34,407 nucleotides of DNA from Oscillospiraceae bacterium (GTDB taxonomy: Bacteria > Bacillota > Clostridia > Oscillospirales > CAG-272), in assembly GCA_015064285.1 (NCBI GenBank), contig SVSN01000026.1, forward strand, positions 1 through 34,407, in the 5' to 3' direction. A program made the position numbers and the translations under genes. Numbering within the stretch: position 1 is the stretch's first letter; each line of letters starts with the position of its first letter. Positions 9,013 to 17,187 of the stretch are shown piece after piece. A model generated the notes under the pieces. That model saw only the letters and a program-made list of their open reading frames with translations. It was not told the origin of the DNA and made no database searches.

Positions 9013-9559
9013 TGTTGTTCTCCCCGGCAGCGTTTTCTTCTGCCTGTGCAGTTTCCTGCTTTTCCTCAGACTTATTGTCGGTACCCAGCAGGATATCCAT
9101 AGCGGGCTTCTTTGCCACAAACTCCATGTACAGCGTCCAGGCAAGAATCATGCCGCAGCCCACGCATACAAAGGAATCCGCCACGTTGAATACATAAAAA
9201 TCGATTGCCCGTACGTCAATAAAATCCACCACATAGCCGAGAGCCACACGGTCGATCATATTGCCGATACCGCCGCCGATGATCATGGCAGCCGATGCCC
9301 GGATCCACCAGCTTTTCGGTTTTTCCTTAAACAGCCACACAAGGATCAGCAGAATGGACACCGTGGACAGAATCATGAATACCCACCGATGATTCGACAG
9401 CATACCAAAAGCAGCCCCACGGTTTTCCAGATAGGTCAGGTGGAGGATATCTTCCATCAGAGGCATGGTGTCGATAGGCTGCAGATGGGTCACAGCCAGA
9501 TATTTCGTCCATTGATCCAGTGCTACAGCGGCAAGGATCATTAACAGTGTCCAGAGCAT
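9002..9559 (-). CDS. lspA: Lipoprotein signal peptidase (signal peptidase II)
   Basis: This 185-residue membrane protease cleaves the signal peptide of prolipoproteins after diacylglyceryl modification. Four hydrophobic segments are visible, and the two catalytic aspartates are Asp103 in GNMIDR and Asp128 in FNVADS. ENRGAAFG is the conserved early loop. After the last membrane segment there is an unusual tail of about 35 residues, rich in Glu, Ala and Asn, beyond the normal end of the family. Its AAGGAG site overlaps the divIVA stop codon, and its 3' end overlaps rluD. Likely clients inside this window are the two lipoproteins at 24908 and 34134. Confidence 0.95.
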   Translation of the reverse strand: MLWTLLMILAAVALDQWTKYLAVTHLQPIDTMPLMEDILHLTYLENRGAAFGMLSNHRWVFMILSTVSILLILVWLFKEKPKSWWIRASAAMIIGGGIGNMIDRVALGYVVDFIDVRAIDFYVFNVADSFVCVGCGMILAWTLYMEFVAKKPAMDILLGTDNKSEEKQETAQAEENAAGENNNAE

Positions 9560-9568
9560 GGGTTCTCC

Positions 9569-10759
9569 TTATTTATTTCCGTGTTTCTTTGGTTTTGCCG
9601 GTTTCTGCGCATCCATCAGCGGTTGTCTGCGGATCTGCGCCACATTGTCAGCACTCTTTTTGGAGTTATAGATAAAATCAAACTCACTGGTCAGACCATT
9701 GCTCCTGCCTTCCTCAGCTTCAAAAAGATCGTCCAGCGTATCCGGATTCCGGACAGGCGCAGACTGTTTGGCAGGCGCAGCGTTCTTTGGCCGGTTCAGA
9801 TAGGCATTGGCAATATCGGAAAGGAATTCTTCTTCGCCGTCCTCTTCCTCTGTCGGAACATCTGTATCCGGCTGTTCCGCATATGCCCGGGCAATCAGAT
9901 CGTCTTCCTCTTCCTCATCCTCGGCTGCAAAAATGGCAAAAGGATCTTCTTCTACATCTTCCGGCAGCTCCGGCTCCCGTTCTGCGCGATGTTTTTTCCA
10001 GTCGATCCGCAGCAGCGCATCATCCTCGTCATCGTCCGTGTACAGAGATGCCAGAATATCGTCATCGTTCGCAGGTTCTTCTGCCGCAAGGGCTTCCAGA
10101 GGCATAAATGTCTCGTTTTCCGTGTCTTCCGGTAATGCTTCCGGAAGGTCCGTCGGATATCCCTGCGGTTCATCTTCCGTCTGGTATCCGGCACTCAGCG
10201 CTTCCTTGGTTTCGTAGAACCGGTCTGTCAGCCGTGCCAGTTCTTCCAGCTCTTCGATATGCTTTGCATACATATTGAACACGGACTGACGGAAAGATTC
10301 GATTTCCGCCACCATGCGGTCAGCAATATTATTCTGGGCAGCAACAAAATCCGCATCTTCCGCTGCGGTTTCCGGAACCGGTTTTGCGGCAGGAATCTGT
10401 GCCGCCTTTTCTTCTGCCTGCTTCAGAATCCCGGCAGCTGCCGTTTCCGCATCCGCAAGCAGTCTTGCAGCTTTCTGTTTTGCGGTGTCCAGTACCCGTG
10501 CAGCTTCCTTCTTTGCAGCCTCAACCAGTGCACCTGTTTCCGCAGCAATTTTTTCTTTTTCCTTCAGGGCTTCTTCCCGGTATTCATTCTGTCCGGCAGC
10601 CTGTACCGTCATCTTCCGGCGCAGTTCCACACATTCCTGTACCAGAGCACTGTACCGATCATTTACATATGCCAGATATGTATCCACTTCTTCGCAGGAA
10701 TAGCCCCGCACCGCTTTGGAAAACTCAACGTTCCGCAGTTTCAGTTCAGCCTGTGCCAT
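9569..10759 (-). CDS. divIVA: DivIVA-domain cell-division/polarity protein, long acidic form
   Basis: This encodes 396 residues from the ATG at 10759, which is preceded by GGGAGG at good spacing. An ATG seven codons upstream has no such site and is less likely. Residues 1-35 (LRNVEFSKAVRGYSCEEVD) form the membrane-curvature-sensing DivIVA N-terminus. A long Ala/Glu/Lys coiled coil runs over roughly residues 35-140. The second half is very acidic, with runs of Glu and Asp, and looks disordered. This is roughly twice the length of Bacillus DivIVA, although long acidic forms are common in Clostridia. It sits in the conserved ylm-divIVA-lspA order and probably acts at the division septum. Confidence 0.93.
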   Translation of the reverse strand: MAQAELKLRNVEFSKAVRGYSCEEVDTYLAYVNDRYSALVQECVELRRKMTVQAAGQNEYREEALKEKEKIAAETGALVEAAKKEAARVLDTAKQKAARLLADAETAAAGILKQAEEKAAQIPAAKPVPETAAEDADFVAAQNNIADRMVAEIESFRQSVFNMYAKHIEELEELARLTDRFYETKEALSAGYQTEDEPQGYPTDLPEALPEDTENETFMPLEALAAEEPANDDDILASLYTDDDEDDALLRIDWKKHRAEREPELPEDVEEDPFAIFAAEDEEEEDDLIARAYAEQPDTDVPTEEEDGEEEFLSDIANAYLNRPKNAAPAKQSAPVRNPDTLDDLFEAEEGRSNGLTSEFDFIYNSKKSADNVAQIRRQPLMDAQKPAKPKKHGNK

Positions 10760-10784
10760 ATAAGGTACCTCCCTGTTCATTATT

Positions 10785-11639
10785 TCATTTATATTTCCGG
10801 CAGAGGATCCGGCGGCGGCCCCGCTTGGTTTCCTCGTCGGTCCGATCCACCCGGTATTTTCCGTATCCCCGGATGGTCAGCACATCTCCCGGAACAATCT
10901 GCCTGTCTACATCCAGTACCGGATTATAGTTCCGTTCCACCATTCCGGCCCGCACAAGACCGGCAGCTTCTTCTCTGGAAAGATTGGTCAGCGCACGCAC
11001 CACCCCGTCAATCCGCGGCGTAGCGGCTGTCACGGAAATGTTTTCATACTGTCTGGGAATCTCCATAAACGGATCTGTTTCTGTCCGGCGGATTCTGACA
11101 GAGTCTCTTCCGATCCGGGTCAGGTTTTCTGTCAGATAAACCGCCATATCCGGTGTTGTAAAGACCAGCGCACCTTCTTCTGTCACCACAATCTCTCCCA
11201 GTACCGACCGCTCGATTCCCAGAGCCAGGATTGCACCCATGAAATCCCGATGGGACAGGGCGGCAAAGCCGGAGCCGGTAATCTGCAGCGCACAAAGCGG
11301 AATCTCCTCCCCAAGGGACGGATCCTCCCGCAGCAGAGAGGCAAACCATGCTTCTCTGGCAGCATCAAATGCACCTTCATACCCCCCCCTCGGCAGGGGA
11401 GCCGGCTCTGTCATCCGCCAGTCCGGCAGAAAAACTGCCATGGTCCGCTCACAGCCCAGACATCCGCCCCAGAAAAAGGCTCTGTCTGCCTGATGACACC
11501 GGAGCAGTGCATCATGTACCAGCAATCGCTCTCTGGGTGTAAGAAAAGGCATGGCAGCTGTTGCATATTCTGCAGAGGCAGCCATTTCCGCAGCCCTTGC
11601 ACAGAGAAGCTGCTCTTCTTTGGTAATTTCCGATTCCAT
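10785..11639 (-). CDS. ylmH: YlmH-type S4-domain RNA-binding protein
   Basis: This 284-residue protein contains the YlmH core motif LSHRDFMGAILALGIER, followed by a C-terminal S4 domain (from about residue 208, TPRIDGVVRALTNLSR) ending in a Lys/Arg-rich tail. In B. subtilis YlmH takes part in ribosome-associated quality control and also belongs to the sepF-divIVA neighbourhood. The ATG at 11639 has an AAAGGA site and starts ten bases after yggT. The divIVA gene follows closely, so the genes form one operon. The N-terminal 100 residues are less conserved and resemble the usual YlmH N-domain. Confidence 0.9.
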   Translation of the reverse strand: MESEITKEEQLLCARAAEMAASAEYATAAMPFLTPRERLLVHDALLRCHQADRAFFWGGCLGCERTMAVFLPDWRMTEPAPLPRGGYEGAFDAAREAWFASLLREDPSLGEEIPLCALQITGSGFAALSHRDFMGAILALGIERSVLGEIVVTEEGALVFTTPDMAVYLTENLTRIGRDSVRIRRTETDPFMEIPRQYENISVTAATPRIDGVVRALTNLSREEAAGLVRAGMVERNYNPVLDVDRQIVPGDVLTIRGYGKYRVDRTDEETKRGRRRILCRKYK

Positions 11640-11649
11640 AATTTTCCTT

Positions 11650-11916
11650 TCAGATGAGCATGGACAGGATGGAGATCAGGATAAATGTGAAGAAAAAGGA
11701 CATATCGATAGGCAGACCCTGAAACAGATCGAACCGTTCCAAAAGCACCCGTACCGGATAGATCACCGGCTCTGTCATGGCGTGCAGAAACCGCACCAGC
11801 GGATTGTCTTCGTCCAGCGGAAACCAGCTCAGGATCGCCCGTCCCAGCATCAGCAGCTCCAGCGCACCCAGCAGTACGGACAGAGTCATTTGCAGAATAT
11901 AAAGCAGCGTATTCAA
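11650..11916 (-). CDS. yggT: YggT/YlmG family small membrane protein
   Basis: This 88-residue protein has two membrane helices (about 1-28 and 66-88) flanking the family motif RAILSWFPLD and the TEPVIYPVR segment. YggT/YlmG proteins are linked to envelope organisation and division; their molecular role is not settled. The start codon is TTG at 11916, supported by AAGGAG five to six bases upstream, and no ATG gives the full first helix. It lies in the usual place between sepF and ylmH, but a strong hairpin terminator lies between sepF and this gene, so its expression may depend on read-through or on an undetected promoter. Confidence 0.88.
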   Translation of the reverse strand: MNTLLYILQMTLSVLLGALELLMLGRAILSWFPLDEDNPLVRFLHAMTEPVIYPVRVLLERFDLFQGLPIDMSFFFTFILISILSMLI

Positions 11917-11942
11917 GAGTACTCCTTCGTTAAAACCAGTAT

Positions 11943-11977
11943 AAAAAACCTGAGCTACACCGGAAATGGTATAGCTC
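11943..11977 (-). terminator. Terminator or attenuator between sepF and yggT
   Basis: On the minus strand a ten-base stem with one mismatch (GAGCTATACC with GGTGTAGCTC, six-base loop) is followed after AGG by six T residues. It lies 27 bases upstream of the TTG start of yggT. It should end the sepF transcript or attenuate expression of the downstream yggT-ylmH-divIVA genes. Confidence 0.75.
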
Positions 11978-11996
11978 TGTTCTGTTTCGTATGAAG

Positions 11997-12034
11997 ACCC
12001 AAAATGGGTACAGAAACAAAGCCCTGCTGCTTTG
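11997..12034 (-). other. Two further small hairpins in the sepF-yggT spacer
   Basis: CAAAGC pairs with GCTTTG at 12017-12034, and ACCCA pairs with TGGGT at 11997-12009. With the terminator at 11943 they place three consecutive stem-loops in the 165-base spacer, so the RNA leader of yggT is highly structured. No ligand-binding consensus was recognised. Confidence 0.5.
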
Positions 12035-12081
12035 CATTTGTAGCAGAGTGTTTCCGGTTATATGTAGAAGGGGCGTCAGAC

Positions 12082-12621
12082 TCAGTTAAAATCGCCGAAT
12101 TCGTCTTCAGCAGGTTCAGATGCGGGTTCTTCTTCTCTCACGGGCTTCTGACGGTTCTTCAGCTGTGCATCGCCCACATCCACATTGGAGGGAGTGATCA
12201 CATATGCCTGATTGGCAATCCGCTTGATGGAGCCGTCGATGGAATAAGCAACACCGGACAGGAAGTCGATCAGTCTGCGGGAAGTTTCCTTGTTGGTGTT
12301 TTCCAGGTTCAGCACAACAGTGCACTTGTTCAGCAGATGGTCAGCGATCTGGGATACGCTGTCAAAGCTCTGAGGCCGAACAACCTGCATCTTGATATTG
12401 TTGCCGGACAGGCTGAGACCGCCGCCCATAACAGGAGCAGAATTCTGCATAGGAGCTGCCATTCCGCCCATGGGAGGATTCATGCCGCCGGCCATCTGCA
12501 TATCGCTGTCGTCTTCCCCGTCGTTGTAGCCGTCGAAGCCGCCGTAGTAATCATCGTCGTATGCTTCGTCGTATGCGTCATTGGTGCCGGTTACTTTCTT
12601 GATTCGATCCATAAGTCCCAT
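12082..12621 (-). CDS. sepF: SepF cell-division protein
   Basis: This 179-residue protein helps anchor and align FtsZ filaments at the membrane. The start MGLMDRIKK is the amphipathic membrane-binding helix. It is followed by an acidic, Tyr/Gly/Met-rich disordered linker (about 15-70) and the SepF globular domain (about 75-155), including VVRPQSFD, VVLNLEN and RRLIDFLSGVAYSIDGSI. A 20-residue acidic tail ends the protein. The ATG at 12621 has GGAGG eight bases upstream. It lies between yggS and yggT as in many Gram-positives, and the terminator at 11943 may close its transcript. Confidence 0.94.
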   Translation of the reverse strand: MGLMDRIKKVTGTNDAYDEAYDDDYYGGFDGYNDGEDDSDMQMAGGMNPPMGGMAAPMQNSAPVMGGGLSLSGNNIKMQVVRPQSFDSVSQIADHLLNKCTVVLNLENTNKETSRRLIDFLSGVAYSIDGSIKRIANQAYVITPSNVDVGDAQLKNRQKPVREEEPASEPAEDEFGDFN

Positions 12622-12663
12622 TTTTTGCCTCCGTTTATTTCAACTGCTTGTTTTACAGTATTT

Positions 12664-13380
12664 TCAGATCTGATAATTTCTTGCCCCGAAAAGAGCACTA
12701 CCCACTCTTACCAGGGTTGCCCCTTCCATAATGGCTTCTGCAAAAGTATCGCTCATGCCCATGGATAAAATGGGGTCTTCTATATTATGCTTGTTTTTTG
12801 CGAAAAAGTCAATAAAAATCCGATAAGATTCCTGAAAATATTTTCGAACTGCCGATTTTTCTTCACAGATCGGTGCCACAACCATCATTCCCCGCAGTTT
12901 CAATGCCGGCATTTCGGCAATCTGTGCCAGAAACTCCGGCGCTTCCTCCGGGAATATGCCGCTTTTGGCTTCTTCCCTTCCGGCATTCACCTGCACAAGA
13001 ATAGGGGTCACGACTTCCTTACGGACACTTTGCCGGGCGATTTCCTCTGCCAGATGTACCGAATCCACCGAATGGATCAGATCCGCTTTACCCACCAGAT
13101 ATTTCACCTTATTGGTCTGCAGATGTCCGATAAAGTGGTACTGTCCGTACGGATGCACCTCTTCATATTTTTCGGTAAACTCCGTCTGCCGGTTCTCTCC
13201 CGCCATGGTCAGGCCGCAGTGGGTCATGAGATAGGCGATATCCTGTGCCGGATAGGTTTTGGATGCCGCCAGCAGGGATACCTCCGCTCCTGTGCCGCGC
13301 TGATTCACAGCTGCATGGATCTGCTCCATAACTCTGCTGTAATTCTCAGTCAGCTCGATTTTTCTTTCCTCTGTCATCAT
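12664..13380 (-). CDS. yggS: YggS-family pyridoxal-phosphate homeostasis protein
   Basis: This encodes 238 residues with the alanine-racemase-like barrel of the YggS/YlmE/PROSC family. LLAASKTYPA carries the lysine expected to bind PLP, and GENRQTEF, HFIGHLQTNK and SMGMSDTFAEAI are the remaining conserved blocks. The family buffers free PLP and has no known catalytic reaction. Two ATG codons are adjacent at 13380 and 13377; the ribosome-binding site is weak, so either could be used. It lies upstream of sepF exactly as ylmE does in B. subtilis. Confidence 0.92.
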   Translation of the reverse strand: MMTEERKIELTENYSRVMEQIHAAVNQRGTGAEVSLLAASKTYPAQDIAYLMTHCGLTMAGENRQTEFTEKYEEVHPYGQYHFIGHLQTNKVKYLVGKADLIHSVDSVHLAEEIARQSVRKEVVTPILVQVNAGREEAKSGIFPEEAPEFLAQIAEMPALKLRGMMVVAPICEEKSAVRKYFQESYRIFIDFFAKNKHNIEDPILSMGMSDTFAEAIMEGATLVRVGSALFGARNYQI

Positions 13381-13479
13381 TATTCTATTGCCTTTTTTAT
13401 AATAAATCCGGAAATTCCGGGATTATCCTGATATTCGGTAAAAAGCTGTCATATACTTATCTTGCTTCTTACCTCTGTC

Positions 13480-14775
13480 CTAACCAATTACCTTACCGAC
13501 TTCCAGTTCCGTACCTTCTGTGATGATCACATCGTTCATCCGCAGCCAGCCGTACGGACAATCCGGATCTTCTTCGCCTTCCACACAGATGTAATACCCG
13601 TCACCTTCGTATACGATCAGAATCCGTTTGAACGTTACGGTGACTTCGTCCAGCACATATACCCCTTCCCAGCCGTCCAGTATACGGACAGCAGAAGCCG
13701 GTACGGAAAAACCGCGGTAATCCGCTGTGGAAATCTGTACAGGCTGCATCCGTGTGTAGTCAAAACCGGCCGGAATGGATTCACAGACGAAAACAGCAAT
13801 GGCTCCTGTGCCGGGCAGTTCCGGAATCACAGTATCCAGTTTCATCCGCAGACTTTTGTTGCCGTTGTAGGGGAACACCAGCGTATAACTGTATCCGTCT
13901 TCCAGTTCGGCTGCTTCTGTCTTGGTGATAGGGCATGCCAGATACCAGCGGAAATCCGTCACCAGCTTTCCTACACACTGGGTCTGCCTCTTCGGTGCCT
14001 GAGGTTCTTCCTCCACCAGCTCCATGAATACATCATAGGTCATGTCATCCAGCTTGTCCGCGGCAAATACGGCTTCATATCCGTCTACGGATGCCGGAGA
14101 AAAATAATATCCGGACTGCGGGGTATAATAGGTTTCCAGGCAGGAACCCAGCTGCGCCTTCAGTGCATTCCGTTCCTCTTTGAGGAGAGCGATCTGGGTT
14201 GAATAATCCGTCATGCTGCCGCCCAGAATTTCCCGCTTCTTGATATTCACAAGAAAGGATGTACGCATGGTCACCGCTTCTCCGAAAGAACCGTTTTCCA
14301 CCTGGGCACGGATATCCTGAACATTCTGGAAAATGGCAGCATCCAGCCCCGAAGTATTCACCTGAGAAACATCGTCCGCCTGGCTTCTTTCCAGCAGTGA
14401 CAGCTGAGAATCGATTTCTTCGATACGTGCCGTAATATCCGGTGAGGTACCTTCATATATATCTGCTGCTCTGTCGTATCTTGCCACTCTCTGACCATCT
14501 GCTACTGCCGGTGTCACGCTGCCGGTATTGCTGGAAGATGCATACAGCACCGTTTCTTCCCGCAGAATATATCCTTCCGCATAAATCGTTTTGCTCTGAT
14601 CCACATAGACAGCATTCTGAAGACCCAGCGGATTTTCAAAACTGTCTGTCAGGTGATAAGAAATATAAAAAATAATTCCCAGAGCAAGAAGGCCGCTGCA
14701 GAGTGTGATCAGGGTCCGTTTCAGGTATTGCTTATTGAATATTTCGAAAAAGCGCATGCTTCCCGGATCCCCCAT
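13480..14775 (-). CDS. HlyD-like single-pass membrane protein of the sepF cluster
   Basis: This 431-residue protein has one membrane helix near residues 20-42, a short basic cytoplasmic tail and a large extracytoplasmic part. That part has lipoyl/barrel-sandwich-like halves (about 55-100 and from 245) around a coiled coil (about 110-215). This layout resembles HlyD/membrane-fusion adaptor proteins, but no partner ABC transporter is adjacent. My recollection is that a similar gene often precedes yggS-sepF in Clostridia, so an envelope or division role is plausible. The start is uncertain: ATG at 14775 and ATG at 14757 (MRFFEIFNK) are both possible, and neither has a strong ribosome-binding site. 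Confidence 0.72.
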   Translation of the reverse strand: MGDPGSMRFFEIFNKQYLKRTLITLCSGLLALGIIFYISYHLTDSFENPLGLQNAVYVDQSKTIYAEGYILREETVLYASSSNTGSVTPAVADGQRVARYDRAADIYEGTSPDITARIEEIDSQLSLLERSQADDVSQVNTSGLDAAIFQNVQDIRAQVENGSFGEAVTMRTSFLVNIKKREILGGSMTDYSTQIALLKEERNALKAQLGSCLETYYTPQSGYYFSPASVDGYEAVFAADKLDDMTYDVFMELVEEEPQAPKRQTQCVGKLVTDFRWYLACPITKTEAAELEDGYSYTLVFPYNGNKSLRMKLDTVIPELPGTGAIAVFVCESIPAGFDYTRMQPVQISTADYRGFSVPASAVRILDGWEGVYVLDEVTVTFKRILIVYEGDGYYICVEGEEDPDCPYGWLRMNDVIITEGTELEVGKVIG

Positions 14776-14814
14776 TTTCTGTTCTGCCGACAGGCATAGA
14801 TATATATTTTATAT

Positions 14815-14823
14815 ATTATACCA
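14815..14823 (-). promoter_or_regulatory. Extended -10 promoter candidate for the HlyD-yggS-sepF unit
   Basis: On the minus strand TATAAT is immediately preceded by TGG, giving the extended -10 form TGnTATAAT. No good -35 hexamer occurs at 17 bases. A five-base inverted repeat, CCACA with TGTGG, at 14821-14836 overlaps it. The leader to the ATG at 14775 would be about 33 bases. Confidence 0.55.
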
Positions 14824-14909
14824 CAAAACGATGTGGATTTATCTTATATGCGTGATTGTTTACAATTATTTTAAAAGATTTCCAGTCTTAAGCATTCCGT
14901 CAAAGAGAT

Positions 14910-14946
14910 AAAAAAGTACAGCCCGCAGATTTACCGCAGGCTGTAC
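14910..14946 (-). terminator. Terminator of the YhaO/YhaN-like unit
   Basis: On the minus strand GTACAGCC and its inverted copy GGCTGTAC form the base of a stem of about 13 pairs, including two wobble pairs, and six T residues follow. It lies 27 bases after the stop codon of the ATPase gene. Confidence 0.85.
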
Positions 14947-14972
14947 AGATACAATCGGAGTTTCTGTCAGAC

Positions 14973-17156
14973 TCAGGCAATAGACATGACCGTGCAGCCC
15001 AGCTGTTCACCGATTTTCCCTTCATCGCTCCGGCAGGTATACAGAATGCACTGTACACCGGAACTGCACATGGCCTCCAGCGCCATAGCCAGGCGGTCAC
15101 AGTCCACAGCCGCAAAGGTTTCGTCCATAATCATGGGCGGCACTTCTTTGCCGTTTTCTCCGAACAGGGTCTGTGCCAATGCCAGGCGGAGGGAAATATA
15201 AGCCAGATCCGCAGTCCCTTTGGACAGCAGATCCACAGAGTTGGAACCGTTACGGGATTCAAACTGCAGTCCGAAGGAAGGATCCATGGCAATATGGTCA
15301 TACTTTCCGCCGGTGGCAGCGCTCATGGTTTCGGAAGCTTTGGCAGTGATTGTGGGAATCAATGTAGTCCGCAGGGACTGTCCGGCGCTCTGCAGGGCTT
15401 CCTGTGCCAGCGCATAAGCGTCATGCTGTCTGGACATTTCCGCAATCTCTTCTTCCACTCTCGCCAGCTGACCGGCCAGAATATCGGGAGAAGCACCGTC
15501 CTGGCTGCAGGATGCCAGAACATGTTCCAGTTCCGCTTCTTTTCTCGCCTGCGCATTCCATGCACTGACAGCAAAGTCACGTTCCTTCTGGAGTCTTGCC
15601 ATGGCAGCCGCATCCATCTGCATAGCGGCCTTGCCTGCAGGTGTTGCCGCGATCTTCTTATATTTGGCAATCAGTTCCGCTCTGTCCAATCCGGAAATAG
15701 CTTCCTTCAGAACATCCAGACGGCCGGAGAGGTTCTCCACTTTGGCACGGACGGTTTCTCTGTCGGCAGCTACCTTGTCCGCTTTCTTCTGCAGTGCTTC
15801 CAGCGTTTCTTCGGGATTGGCACCGGCTGCTACACCGCAGGCTGCGGCAAGAGCCTGAATCTGTGCTGCTGCATTTTCGTTCACAGCACCGTTCTGGCCG
15901 GCAGACATCTTACGGCCTTCATCGCCTTCTTCCGCAATTTCATCCAGTTCATCCAGGGAATCCACATTCCATTCATCCAGAATATCCTGCAGAAGGGAAA
16001 GATTCTTACCCTGCATAATGTAAAATACCACACCGATGATCACGAACAGACCCATGGCACAGAAAGGTACAATGAACTGATTGGAAGGAAAGCCGAAATA
16101 CACCATGACGGCACCGGCAGCCAGAGCCACGAGCCCCGCAATCGCCATGGTAATGGCAACAGCCAGGAACAGTCTGGATTTGGATTCCAGATATTCCCCA
16201 TCCTCCAGAGCAGCGGAAGCATCTTCATTGCGCATTTTCAGGCGGGAACCGGTTCCGGACATTTCCGCATCCTGTGTGCCGGCATTTCTGATGGCATTCA
16301 GCTTATCCTGCAGGTCGGAAAACGGCGGTGCGCTCAGCACATCCAGCGCGCTCTGGTAACTCTTGAGCTTACCGGCGGTTTCTTCCGCAGCAGCCAGCTT
16401 TTTGCAAAGGTTTACGGTTTCCGCCGCATCCAGCGCTTCTTCAGCCTGTTCTTTTTTCTCTTCCAGTTCCTGCCGTTTCCGTGCTGCGGTTTCCAGGGCT
16501 GCCTGGGCATCCAGCACCTTGGCAGACTGATCGGCAGCAGCAGCCAGAGCTTCTTCCAGTCTGGCCTTTTCTTCTTCCTTTTCCCGGATCTTGCCGCCGG
16601 CGGAATTTTTGGGCAGCAGATCCCGTCTTGCCTGGTTCAGCCGATCTCCGGCTTTTTTCAGATCCACGTTTTCATCTGCCGACTGAAGCATATTTTCCAC
16701 GGCACCGGAGAGACTGGTTCCATCGGGCCGCACTGCATTCACCTGCCCGATATAGGCAGTATTGACAAACACGGATTCATTCACACCAAAGAAATATTCT
16801 CCCGGATTCTTTTCGGGAATGACCTTGTTGGTTCTGGTATCCACAATCCGTACATTGTCCCGCATACTTTCTCTGACACCGTCACTGTCGATCATAGTGA
16901 CCCGCTCCACACGCCATACGTTTCCGTCCGCCGCTTCAAACAGAAGCCAGCCGCCGGATTTTGCACCTGTCAGATACCGCATACGATCCGGACTGTTCTT
17001 GGAACCGGGTCCGTAGAAGATATACTTGATAAACGCAGCCAGCGTACTTTTACCGGATTCATTGGGTCCTTCCAGAATGTTGACACCTTCCTCCAAACGG
17101 AAAAACCGTTCTCGGAGAGTGCCGAAGGACTGCACGTAAATTTCCTGAATTTTCAT
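14973..17156 (-). CDS. YhaN/SbcC-like AAA ATPase with central membrane hairpin
   Basis: This encodes 727 residues from the ATG at 17156, which has AAGGGG seven bases upstream. A longer frame to 17210 would overlap the neighbour and begins with non-conserved residues. The N-terminus is an ABC/Rad50-type ATPase lobe with Walker A GPNESGKST at residues 30-38. Coiled coil follows from about 160-275. Two hydrophobic helices occur at about 329-354 and 361-381, then more coiled coil, and a C-terminal lobe carries Walker B MIMDETFAAVD. Membrane segments in the middle of an SMC-like protein are typical of the YhaN group rather than SbcC. It presumably works with the adjacent nuclease in DNA-end processing near the membrane; the function of YhaN itself is poorly known. 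Confidence 0.85.
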   Translation of the reverse strand: MKIQEIYVQSFGTLRERFFRLEEGVNILEGPNESGKSTLAAFIKYIFYGPGSKNSPDRMRYLTGAKSGGWLLFEAADGNVWRVERVTMIDSDGVRESMRDNVRIVDTRTNKVIPEKNPGEYFFGVNESVFVNTAYIGQVNAVRPDGTSLSGAVENMLQSADENVDLKKAGDRLNQARRDLLPKNSAGGKIREKEEEKARLEEALAAAADQSAKVLDAQAALETAARKRQELEEKKEQAEEALDAAETVNLCKKLAAAEETAGKLKSYQSALDVLSAPPFSDLQDKLNAIRNAGTQDAEMSGTGSRLKMRNEDASAALEDGEYLESKSRLFLAVAITMAIAGLVALAAGAVMVYFGFPSNQFIVPFCAMGLFVIIGVVFYIMQGKNLSLLQDILDEWNVDSLDELDEIAEEGDEGRKMSAGQNGAVNENAAAQIQALAAACGVAAGANPEETLEALQKKADKVAADRETVRAKVENLSGRLDVLKEAISGLDRAELIAKYKKIAATPAGKAAMQMDAAAMARLQKERDFAVSAWNAQARKEAELEHVLASCSQDGASPDILAGQLARVEEEIAEMSRQHDAYALAQEALQSAGQSLRTTLIPTITAKASETMSAATGGKYDHIAMDPSFGLQFESRNGSNSVDLLSKGTADLAYISLRLALAQTLFGENGKEVPPMIMDETFAAVDCDRLAMALEAMCSSGVQCILYTCRSDEGKIGEQLGCTVMSIA

Positions 17157-17187
17157 GGCCTTACCCCTTAACTGTTTATTTCTGTAA

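Noticed and set aside
9013-9144. Extended N-terminus of RluD within lspA
   Set aside because: The extension is entirely inside lspA, is Trp/Ser/Arg-rich and unlike the family; the start at 9012 matches the family length.
10760-10780. Earlier ATG for DivIVA (MNREVPY)
   Set aside because: The GGGAGG site lies between the two ATG codons and fits only the later start.
15294-17171. Plus-strand frame of 625 codons opposite the YhaN-like ATPase
   Set aside because: It is Phe/His/Gln-rich without domains, opposite an ATPase with intact Walker motifs.
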